A DNA stretch of 64,000 nt, from positions 1 to 64,000 of the forward strand of contig NZNC01000004.1 of assembly GCA_002692965.1 (NCBI GenBank), written 5' to 3'. Source of the DNA: Haliea sp. Its GTDB lineage: Bacteria; Pseudomonadota; Gammaproteobacteria; Pseudomonadales; Halieaceae. The position numbers were made by a program, and so were the translations under genes. Positions 46,801 to 53,700 of the stretch are shown here, in pieces (positions within the stretch are counted from its first letter, which is position 1; every line of letters begins with the position of its first letter). Under the pieces are notes generated by a model that was given only the letters and a program-made list of their open reading frames with translations, had not been told where the DNA came from and searched no databases.

Positions 46801-47063
46801 TCCTTAAAGGAGACCGAACTGGAGCCCTGGAAGAAGCCCTGCAGCCCGCGCATGACAGCCTTGTAGACGCCGAACTCCCGCTGGATCAAGGCAGCAGCGC
46901 GATCCGCACTGGCCCGAAAGGCCTGCTGCAGGGCGGCCTCCTCGCGATCCCGAACCACGTCCTGATAAATCAGGGTAACCGCCACTCCGGCGGACAAAAC
47001 CGCCAGGGCCAGCACCCCGGGCAGGGCCAACAGCCTCAGGTGCCTGAACACTTGAGCGAACAT
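43794..47063 (-). CDS. CHASE-GAF-PAS-GGDEF-EAL membrane c-di-GMP enzyme
   Basis: A 1089-residue sensor. A membrane helix (about 10-30), periplasmic CHASE domain (about 60-310, GWVPWLSREEVPRY), second helix (about 318-335), GAF domain (about 365-510), PAS domain (about 525-640), GGDEF domain (SGGDEFFVLV intact) and EAL domain (EALLRW, DDFGTGYSSLSYLKR intact). The RxxD inhibitory site is not visible before GGDEF. Extracellular signals reach the cytoplasmic domains through the CHASE region. The start is the ATG before the membrane helix; a GTG at 47108 is also in frame. Neither has a strong ribosome site. Confidence 0.9.
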   Translation of the reverse strand: MFAQVFRHLRLLALPGVLALAVLSAGVAVTLIYQDVVRDREEAALQQAFRASADRAAALIQREFGVYKAVMRGLQGFFQGSSSVSFKEYLNYVRSLRLHTDLSALRAVGWVPWLSREEVPRYLARLHYEVAGEHRIYPDTGAEHLAPITYIYPLDTDNRHAIGFDVLSNSGARTAALAARDSGEMHISEPTTLIQDVNKPAKAFVMYLPVYRGGAVPPSVAERRQRLLGWVDVPLRVEDFFAGLAAELDPAVRLRLYDGVPGEGSAPMIHDTHPAAGQPASLSHRYDLSIGGRTWMLEACATGGFRASLGVLPPSRMVMASGLLLSLAGALLVFVIARSRDRSARRALRLEDLYHALSEVNQAIVRMGHEQDLFPLVCRMAVDYGGMDMAWVGRLNPVSGRVEPAAAWGDTQDYLAGVDISVDAELPSGRGPCGTAVRESRPVVVNDYFDVSSTQPWHRRVREAGWKSAAAFPILRGGRPHAVLNVYHRKAGAFDDHATRLLAEMSTDIGFALDNFDRETERAHIQAALRESEARLSTILENVGACIYLKDTGGRYLYANQQVKDLWGVGSGDVVGQTDEAFFDAATVKRLRENDRRVLEDGETLELEEVDTVKGEEGPRVFWSVKLPMRREDGSIYALCGISTDITEHKRNREQIDFLTHYDALTGLPNMSLLRERARQALAQAAASGQPLTLLCIDLDRFKNVNDSLGLDMGDQVIQGLAKRLLERLHLSASLCRSGGDEFFVLVPGAGTLEAERLARHLLREVARPLELRGQRFTLTASIGVACFPQHGSNFDELNQAADAALFEAKHAGRNTFALFTSSMRDQATRALRLETELRDAMALGQLELHYQPQVDIHSGELLGLEALLRWRHPESGYIPPSRFIPVAEESGLISELDAWVMRTALAQQAAWRAAGFRIPTVSVNVSATRFYRTDFCDQVAALLKEYWVAPECLDLELTERIAMVHSSATLNTLTRLHDMGLTLSIDDFGTGYSSLSYLKRYPVSKLKIDKSFVDGLADDPEDQAIVLAIIGVARGLGFKTVAEGVETEQQLAFLREHGCDAYQGYLYSRPQAAEVIEPLLTRASEEHG

Positions 47064-47555
47064 GGCAATAGTGGCGCACTCCCGATGACGACCGCCGCGC
47101 CGGTTCACTGATACGCCGACCCGGCCCCTCTACTGCAGAATCCTAGCAATTACCGCAGCCCCGGTGTGGATTATTTTTGAGAAATGTCATCTTGCTTTAC
47201 GCGGGAGGCACGCAAACGGTTTAACGCACCGGGACCCGCCCGCCCACGGTGTCAGGGGCGATACCCGAAGGGCTCACCGTGGCGATAGACCCGGCACCCC
47301 CGAAACAGCCGGTCATCCCGGCATACCCGGGCAATCACCCGGACAAAGCGCAATATTCACCTTTATTGGTTCATTTTTTTGAACTATTTTCCCTGACAAG
47401 GGTAAAGGTTGGTCGCAGTCCGGTCGCTGGGGATACACTGCAGATGAGGTCGGTTAGCACAACCCACCCTCGAATGCCAGCACAGAGTGCTGCAGAGTAG
47501 ACACGGACCCGCCTCCGGTCACCGGTTGGCGATAATAATTAGATGGAGTCTCACT
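47064..47555. other. Divergent intergenic region upstream of a TonB receptor
   Basis: This 490-base gap holds no convincing gene. It contains an inverted repeat GTTCA-N6-TGAAC near 47370, an A/T-rich stretch around it suited to a promoter for the receptor, and many short GC-rich palindromes between 47240 and 47340 (for example CCCGAAGGG). I could not match it to a known structured RNA. Confidence 0.5.
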
Positions 47556-49988
47556 ATGTCGAAGACCTTGCCCACCCCGATTGCCGCTGCCTTGATGGCT
47601 GCGACTGCCCTGCCCGTTTCCGTCCCGGTATTTGCCCAGGCCGGCGCCCTGGAGGAAGTCGTGGTGACCGCACAGCGGCGGGAAACCCTGCTGCAGGACA
47701 CCCCCATCGCAGTGACCGCCTTCAGCGCGGAAAAAATCGCCGATCTCGGCGTCTACGATGTCACCGATCTCGGTGGCTATGTTCCCAACACCAATATCCA
47801 GAAGCAGCCCTCCTCCAACTCCAACATGTCCATCTATATTCGCGGTGTGGGCAGTGGCGAGACCTCGCTGATGGTGGACCCGAAAACCAGCTTCTACCTG
47901 GATGGGGTCTACATGAGCAAGACGGTCGGCGCGGTCTTCGATATCGTCGACCTGCAGGCCGTGGAAGTGTTGCGGGGGCCCCAGGGCACCCTGTTCGGCC
48001 GCAACAGCACCGGGGGTGCCGTCAACGTCACCACGGTCAAACCCAGCGGGGAACTGGGCGGGCGTCTGGAAGCCAGCCTGGGCAATGACGGTTATCGACG
48101 CCTCGCGGGATCGATCGACCTGCCCAAATTTGCCGACCTGCTGTCGGTCAAACTGTCCGCGGCCAAGATGGAGTATGACGGCTGGGCCACCAACGACTTC
48201 CCGGGGGCGGAGCCGGATCTCGCCAGTGAGGACAACACCTCCTTCCGCGTGGCTTTCCGCTTCGAGCCAATGGACGGCCTGACCATCGACTACGCCTACG
48301 ACGACACCGACAACGAGGGCGTTCCCACGCCCTTCCAGATCAGCAAGGTCAAGGACAGCCTGTTCGACGGCTTCACCCGCTCGGATGTGCCCTTCACCAC
48401 GCTCGGCGGCCCACTCTACCAGCAGATGGCAGCCACGGTGGGCAATCCCAAGGACCGCCGGGAAAACTACACTCTGGACGGCTCCACCAAGGAATGGCTG
48501 GAAGTCCAGGGGCACAACCTGACGGTGGCCTGGGAGCTCGACCCCGTTACCGTGAAGTACATCTATGCCAACCGGGAGACCGAGTCCGGGTATGGGTCAA
48601 CCGACCTGGACGGCGGCGCTCACGTCGCCCCGGATTTGTTTTACGGCGGCGGCCAGCCGGTGCCCTTCCCCGGTTTCCACGCCGGTATCCCCGAGGGCTG
48701 GATCGACCTGGAAACCCATGAGCTGCAGTTCATCGGCGACGCCATGGATGACCGCCTGCAGTACACCCTGGGCTTCTACTACTACGAGGAAGAGGTCTAC
48801 CAGGACAACCCGCAGACCTTCGGCCTGCCGATCCAGTTCCTCCTCGGCAGCGCCCTGGACCAGGCCTACTTTGACGCCGGCTTCTGCCAGCAGATCCCGG
48901 GGGTCGGCCCCTTCTGCCAGGGCAGCCAGCGACTGCCGCTGCCCTTCCCCTTCCCCGGTGCCGACCCCAACATGAACGGCTTCGTGGATTTCATCTACGG
49001 GCAGAAAACCGAGTCGACCGCGGCCTATGGCCAGTTCACCTATTCTCTGACCAACGACCTCGACCTGACCGCGGGCATCCGCTACACCGAGGACGAGCGG
49101 GATGCCTTCCTTTTCAATGAAAGTCTCGGCCACAGCAGCTTCGACGACCGGCTGTTCAACGACGACAAGTGGGACAACATCAGCTACCTGCTGACCCTGA
49201 ACTATGCCCTGACCCAGGACGCCCGGCTCTATTTCACCCACTCCACCGGCTTCAACAGCGGCGGCTTCAACTCGCGGGCTTCCACGCTGACGGCCTGGGA
49301 AGAGGCGGTGGACGAGGAGACCATCGACGCCTTTGAAGTGGGCCTGAAATCCGACTGGTGGGATCGTCGCTTGCGGGTCAATGCCGCGGCTTTCTACAAC
49401 AACTACAAGGACATGCAGCTGGCGGTATTCGAAGCGGGCAGCGGCGGTGCCTCAAGCCGGATCGTCAACGCCGGCGAAGCCACCTACATGGGCCTGGAAC
49501 TGGAGGTGATCGCCCTGCTGACGCAAGGCCTGACCGCCGAGTTCAGCTACGGCTACATGGACTCCGAATTCGACGAGTACAACGCCCGCAACCCCGCCAC
49601 CAACCAGATCGAGGACATCTCCGACATCACCACGGTGACCCGGGCGCCGGAGAACACCGCCTCGCTGGGCCTGCAGTACACCTTCCAGCCCACCGACCTC
49701 GGCGCGCTCTCGGCACGGGTGGACTTCGCCTACACCGATGGCTATACCTTCCACCCCTTCCTGAACACCTTCGACAGTGCTGACAGCAGGACCCTGGTCA
49801 ACGCACGGCTCACGCTGGATGACCTGTCGATTGGGAATGACAGCTCCCTGCGGCTGTCCGCCTGGGTGAAAAACCTCACCGACGAGGAGTACCGGGAGTG
49901 GGGCATCGACTTCGGCAGCCTCGGCTTTGCCGGCAACACCTATGGTCGCCCGCGCACATTCGGTATCGACGCGGTCTACAACTTCTAG
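47556..49988 (+). CDS. TonB-dependent outer-membrane receptor
   Basis: An 810-residue receptor. Signal peptide MSKTLPTPIAAALMAATALP ends near VFAQA; TonB-box region LEEVVVTAQRRETLLQD; plug domain with SIYIRGVG and LRGPQGTLFGRNSTGGAVNV; beta-barrel ending in AVYNF with a terminal Phe. GGAG lies eight bases before the ATG. It resembles the CirA/FecA-like receptors of marine proteobacteria. Because phoX follows on the same strand, it may import a product or substrate linked to phosphoester use, or the metal cofactor of PhoX (Ca and Fe); this is inference. Confidence 0.92.
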   Translation: MSKTLPTPIAAALMAATALPVSVPVFAQAGALEEVVVTAQRRETLLQDTPIAVTAFSAEKIADLGVYDVTDLGGYVPNTNIQKQPSSNSNMSIYIRGVGSGETSLMVDPKTSFYLDGVYMSKTVGAVFDIVDLQAVEVLRGPQGTLFGRNSTGGAVNVTTVKPSGELGGRLEASLGNDGYRRLAGSIDLPKFADLLSVKLSAAKMEYDGWATNDFPGAEPDLASEDNTSFRVAFRFEPMDGLTIDYAYDDTDNEGVPTPFQISKVKDSLFDGFTRSDVPFTTLGGPLYQQMAATVGNPKDRRENYTLDGSTKEWLEVQGHNLTVAWELDPVTVKYIYANRETESGYGSTDLDGGAHVAPDLFYGGGQPVPFPGFHAGIPEGWIDLETHELQFIGDAMDDRLQYTLGFYYYEEEVYQDNPQTFGLPIQFLLGSALDQAYFDAGFCQQIPGVGPFCQGSQRLPLPFPFPGADPNMNGFVDFIYGQKTESTAAYGQFTYSLTNDLDLTAGIRYTEDERDAFLFNESLGHSSFDDRLFNDDKWDNISYLLTLNYALTQDARLYFTHSTGFNSGGFNSRASTLTAWEEAVDEETIDAFEVGLKSDWWDRRLRVNAAAFYNNYKDMQLAVFEAGSGGASSRIVNAGEATYMGLELEVIALLTQGLTAEFSYGYMDSEFDEYNARNPATNQIEDISDITTVTRAPENTASLGLQYTFQPTDLGALSARVDFAYTDGYTFHPFLNTFDSADSRTLVNARLTLDDLSIGNDSSLRLSAWVKNLTDEEYREWGIDFGSLGFAGNTYGRPRTFGIDAVYNF

Positions 49989-49998
49989 CTCCTGCTCC

Positions 49999-50063
49999 CG
50001 TCCCGGCCACACGGCCGGGACGCCCTCCTGTCACAAACTGTCACGCCCCCGCAATGGGGGCGT
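49999..50063 (+). terminator. Two adjacent strong hairpins between TonB receptor and phoX
   Basis: CGTCCCGGCC-ACAC-GGCCGGGACG (49999-50022) is a perfect 10-base stem just after the receptor stop. ACGCCCCC-GCAAT-GGGGGCGT (50043-50063) is a perfect 8-base stem. Neither is followed by a T run, so they are not classical terminators; they may stabilise the receptor mRNA 3' end or act with Rho. Confidence 0.45.
50028..50044 (+). promoter_or_regulatory. Pho-box-like direct repeat upstream of phoX
   Basis: CTGTCACAAACTGTCAC contains two copies of the PhoB half-site (consensus CTGTCAT). The period is 10 rather than the usual 11 bases, and no -10 element was found at the expected distance, so the assignment is tentative. 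Confidence 0.4.
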
Positions 50064-50183
50064 CACCATGCTGCAACAACGCCGGAGAATCATAGAAGTC
50101 GCCTGCGGGACGTCCGGGAGCCAATCTCCCCGGCCGGAGACCCGCCGGTCACATCACCGATGGCTCTCACGGGGTATACCAGC

Positions 50184-52049
50184 ATGAACATCAACGACGA
50201 CGGTATCAGCAACGACTCGAAAAACCGCACATTCCAGAGCGTTCTGGAAGTCTTCTCCTCCCGGCGCGAGGTGGTCAAGGGCGGCCTGACCCTGGCAGCA
50301 GGGACCTTCTTCGCCAGCTCAGCACTGGCGGCCAAGGGTGGCAAGAAAGGGCCCAACGCACCCACTGGCCAGAACCGGCAAAACGGTCTGATCAATTTCA
50401 CCCCTGTGCCGGTTGCCGAAGGCAGCGGCCCGGTGCCCAGCATCTCCGAAGACTACCAGTACCAGGTCATCATCCCCTGGGGCGAGGCTCTGAAGTCGGG
50501 CATCCCCAGCTACGAAGGTGAAACGGACCGCTCGGCACTGGCCTACCAGGAGCAGCAGGTAGGTATCGGCCACGATGGCATGTGGTTCTTCCCTTTCCGG
50601 CGCAGCAACAGCCGAGGCCTGCTGGCGATCAACCACGAGTTCGGGGGTAACGGTCATGTCCTGGGCAAGAGCCTGCCCACCTCCATCGACGACGTACGCA
50701 TCTCCCAGCATGCCCACGGCATTTCCGTGCTGGAACTGCGTCGCGACGATAGCGGCCGTTGGCACCTGGTCAAGGACAGCATTTACAATCGCCGCGTCCA
50801 TGGCAACACCGAAGTAAGCTTCAGTGGACCGGTGGTCGGCAGTGAGTTCATCGCTGGTGACAGCACCCCCATGGGTACGCTCAACAACTGCGCTAACGGC
50901 TATACACCCTGGGGTACCTACCTCACCTGCGAGGAGAACTTCAACGGCTACTTTGGCGCGAGTGATGGATCTTGGTACCCGGATAGCCGGCAATCGCGCT
51001 ACGGCCTGTCGACCTCTGGTTTTGGCTATGGCTGGCACCTGTTTGACGAGCGCTTCGATCTCTCCCGCCCCGCCAACAGCCTCTATCGCAACGAAGAAAA
51101 TCGTTTCGGCTGGGTAGTGGAAGTCGACCCCTTCAATCCCGATGCGATGCCGGTCAAGCGCACTGCGATGGGAAGACTCAAGCATGAAGGCGCCACGCTG
51201 GTCGAGGGACACGGTGGACGTGTAGTGGTTTACATGGGTGACGACGAGCGCTTTGACTACATCTACAAGTTCGTCTCAGAGGGTAATTGGAAAGCCATGC
51301 GTGCCCAGGGCATGAGCCCACTGGATCACGGCACACTCTACGCTGCCCGGTTCAATGACGATGGTACCGGTGAGTGGCTGGAACTGAGCATGAACAATCC
51401 CGCAGTGGCCGCACACTTCACATCCGACGCGGAAATCCTCACGTTCACCCGGATTGCAGCGGATCATGCAGGCGCGACCAAGATGGACCGCCCCGAATGG
51501 ATTTCGGTGGCACCCAATGGCGATGTGTACTGCACCCTGACCAACAACAGCCGCCGCACCGAGGCGGATGCCGCCAACCCCCTGGCACCCAATGCCGATG
51601 GCCACATCATCCGCTGGCACGACAGTGAGCGGCACACCGGCCTCGATTTTGTCTGGGATATCTTCATCATTGCGGAAAGCACCCACGCCGAAGGCGACGA
51701 GCGTACCTTCTCCGACCCCGATGGCCTCTGGGTGGATCCCGATGGCCGCGTGTTCATCCAGACCGACGGCGGCCAGAAGAAAGGCCTGAACAACCAGATG
51801 CTGGTGGCCAGCATGTACGACAGCGGCGACAACATGGACGTACGCCGCCTGTTCACGGGTGTGAGTGGGGACGAAATCACCGGCATCGCCGTAACGCCCG
51901 ACCGCCGTACCATGTTCATCAACACCCAGCACCCGGGCAACGGCAACCCGGACTTGACCAACTTCCCGGCAGAACAGGGCAGTGGACGCATTCCTCGAGA
52001 CTGCACCATCGTGATCAGCCGCAAGGATGGCGGGATTATCGGTTCCTAA
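50184..52049 (+). CDS. phoX: PhoX family alkaline phosphatase, copy 1
   Basis: A 621-residue protein with a twin-arginine signal (SRREVVKGGLTLAAG at about residue 28) and the PhoX/DUF839 domain. Motifs include VGIGHDGMWFFPF, NHEFGG, TYLTCEENFNGYFG, VVYMGDDERFDYIYKF and STHAEGDERTFSDPDGLWVD. PhoX enzymes are exported folded, bind calcium and iron, and release phosphate from organic esters. The second ATG was chosen; an ATG eight codons earlier is possible and neither has a strong ribosome site. Close paralogue at 56.7 kb. Confidence 0.92.
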   Translation: MNINDDGISNDSKNRTFQSVLEVFSSRREVVKGGLTLAAGTFFASSALAAKGGKKGPNAPTGQNRQNGLINFTPVPVAEGSGPVPSISEDYQYQVIIPWGEALKSGIPSYEGETDRSALAYQEQQVGIGHDGMWFFPFRRSNSRGLLAINHEFGGNGHVLGKSLPTSIDDVRISQHAHGISVLELRRDDSGRWHLVKDSIYNRRVHGNTEVSFSGPVVGSEFIAGDSTPMGTLNNCANGYTPWGTYLTCEENFNGYFGASDGSWYPDSRQSRYGLSTSGFGYGWHLFDERFDLSRPANSLYRNEENRFGWVVEVDPFNPDAMPVKRTAMGRLKHEGATLVEGHGGRVVVYMGDDERFDYIYKFVSEGNWKAMRAQGMSPLDHGTLYAARFNDDGTGEWLELSMNNPAVAAHFTSDAEILTFTRIAADHAGATKMDRPEWISVAPNGDVYCTLTNNSRRTEADAANPLAPNADGHIIRWHDSERHTGLDFVWDIFIIAESTHAEGDERTFSDPDGLWVDPDGRVFIQTDGGQKKGLNNQMLVASMYDSGDNMDVRRLFTGVSGDEITGIAVTPDRRTMFINTQHPGNGNPDLTNFPAEQGSGRIPRDCTIVISRKDGGIIGS

Positions 52050-52073
52050 AACGGCAAGCGGTCAACCGCTGTC

Positions 52074-52102
52074 AAACCCCGCCTTTCGGCGGGGTTTTTT
52101 TT
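52074..52102 (+). terminator. Rho-independent terminator of phoX copy 1
   Basis: AAACCCCGCC-TTTC-GGCGGGGTTT forms a 10-base stem with a TTTC loop followed by T residues to 52102. It ends where the convergent phoD gene stops, and could serve both strands weakly. Confidence 0.9.
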
Positions 52103-53628
52103 CAGGCATCCCGCGTGTTGAACTCGAAGTCCGTGCGCAGGGGGGAGGATGCCGACAGCGGATCGTCCACAACACGAAATTCGCTGCACCAGTTGTCCAG
52201 GCCAACAGTACAGCGCGTGTAGCCGCGCTGTCGACCGTTGACGTAAGTCACATGCGGGTTATCCGGGGCCGCCTCGTGTACCCGGTCCTGCCAGCTGCAC
52301 AGGGAGGATATCGAGGTGGAGGCGAACTCAAATGCCACTCTGGGCGAGGACCTGTCCTCGGGGTCCAGGTGCAACGAAGATGCCTGGGCACAGTGCCAGT
52401 CGCCACTCAGGACCACCGGATTGCGCACCCCGTGCATGGCCTCCAGCAGGCGTCTGCGCTGTGCGGTATAGCCGTCCCACTGGTCCATGTTGTAGCGATC
52501 GCCGGATGCATAGCGATAGGGCGTCATCCAGGTTTGCTGGGCAATCACATTGAAAGGTGCCTCGCTGCGAACGAGCTGCTGCAACAACCATTTCTCCTGC
52601 TCGTCACCCGTCATGCTGCGGCCGGGATCATCGCGTCGTGCACAGGCCGGCTCTCCGGGAAAGCCATCGCCGCAGACCTGGTCCGAGCGGTACTGACGGG
52701 TATCCAGCAGGTGGACCTGGGCAGGCCCAAAGCGCCAGGCACCATACATCTGCAGCCGACTCTCCAGGCCCTGAATCACCGGGGGTTGGGCAACCGGCAT
52801 GTGTTCGTACCAGGCTTTGAAAGCCGCGAGACGGCGGATACGGAATTCCTGCTCGGTTTGCGCCCAGGGGTCCTGGGGGATCAGGCCGGCCCAGTTGTTG
52901 TCGACTTCGTGATCGTCCATGGCCACCAGCCAGGGGCTGGCCGCATGGGCCGCCTGCAGGTGGGGGTCCGAGCGATACAGGGCATGGCGATTGCGGTAAT
53001 CCCACAGCGTGGTGATCTCGCCGCCGTTGTGCTGACGCACCACCTCGTATTCAAGTGCAGTCTCACCGCTGCCACGACGGTGGCGGCCCAGGGCACTGGC
53101 ACCACCCTCGTAGATATAATCACCCACATGTATGACGCAGTCCGGCGCCCACTCGGCGACATCCCGCCAGGCCGTGTAATAGCCGGTTTCCCAGGCCTGA
53201 CAGGATGCCAGCGCAAAACGGGCCGACGCAGCCCGGGGGTCGGTGGTGCGCAGTCGACCAACGGGACTTTCATCCTCCCCCACATAAAACTGGTACCAGT
53301 AGTCGCGGCCCGCCTCCAGTCCCTGCAAGGCCACGTGAACACTGTGCACCTTGTCATCGCTGGTCACTACCACATCATCAATCAGCGTGCTGCGCATTGC
53401 CTGATCACGGCACACGCGGTAGCGCACCTCGACCCGGCCTGCAGGCATACCCCCGCCGCGGAGGGGGTCCGGCGCCAGGCGCGTCCACAGAATGCCGCCA
53501 CTATCGCTGGGTGAGCCGGAAGCTACGCCCAGGGTAAAGGGATAGCGATTGTTGGCACCGTTTCCGATCACCGGTGTCAGTGCCAGCAAGGCACTGGAAG
53601 TCTGTAAAAAACGTCTGCGTGAAATCAT
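52102..53628 (-). CDS. phoD: Alkaline phosphatase D (PhoD), Tat-exported
   Basis: A 508-residue PhoD-family phosphodiesterase/monoesterase. The twin-arginine signal is MISRRRFLQTSSALLAL. The N-terminal fibronectin-like domain (FTLGVASGSPSDSGGILWTRL) precedes the metallophosphatase with CQAWETG, HVGDYIYEGG, MDDHEVDNNW and LSGDWHCA, supplying Ca/Fe ligands. GGAG lies upstream of the ATG. It follows the second TonB receptor on the same strand, but a terminator separates them. Confidence 0.93.
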   Translation of the reverse strand: MISRRRFLQTSSALLALTPVIGNGANNRYPFTLGVASGSPSDSGGILWTRLAPDPLRGGGMPAGRVEVRYRVCRDQAMRSTLIDDVVVTSDDKVHSVHVALQGLEAGRDYWYQFYVGEDESPVGRLRTTDPRAASARFALASCQAWETGYYTAWRDVAEWAPDCVIHVGDYIYEGGASALGRHRRGSGETALEYEVVRQHNGGEITTLWDYRNRHALYRSDPHLQAAHAASPWLVAMDDHEVDNNWAGLIPQDPWAQTEQEFRIRRLAAFKAWYEHMPVAQPPVIQGLESRLQMYGAWRFGPAQVHLLDTRQYRSDQVCGDGFPGEPACARRDDPGRSMTGDEQEKWLLQQLVRSEAPFNVIAQQTWMTPYRYASGDRYNMDQWDGYTAQRRRLLEAMHGVRNPVVLSGDWHCAQASSLHLDPEDRSSPRVAFEFASTSISSLCSWQDRVHEAAPDNPHVTYVNGRQRGYTRCTVGLDNWCSEFRVVDDPLSASSPLRTDFEFNTRDA

Positions 53629-53646
53629 TTCGGATGCTCCAGGATT

Positions 53647-53670
53647 AAAAAACGGCCTCCTTGGAGGCCG
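53647..53670 (-). terminator. Rho-independent terminator after the second TonB receptor
   Basis: On the minus strand, CGGCCTCC-AA-GGAGGCCG is followed by six T. The two-base loop is tight, so the pairs next to it may open. It lies 31 bases past the receptor stop and 19 bases before the phoD start. Confidence 0.8.
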
Positions 53671-53700
53671 CAAGCATGGATAGCGCGATCGACGCCGACC

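Noticed and set aside
44130-47111. 993-codon plus-strand ORF
   Set aside because: Antisense shadow of the CHASE-GGDEF-EAL gene, whose domains are all intact on the minus strand.
47164-47500. Short plus-strand ORFs upstream of the TonB receptor
   Set aside because: They overlap each other in different frames, lack ribosome sites and have Pro/Arg-rich, non-protein-like composition.
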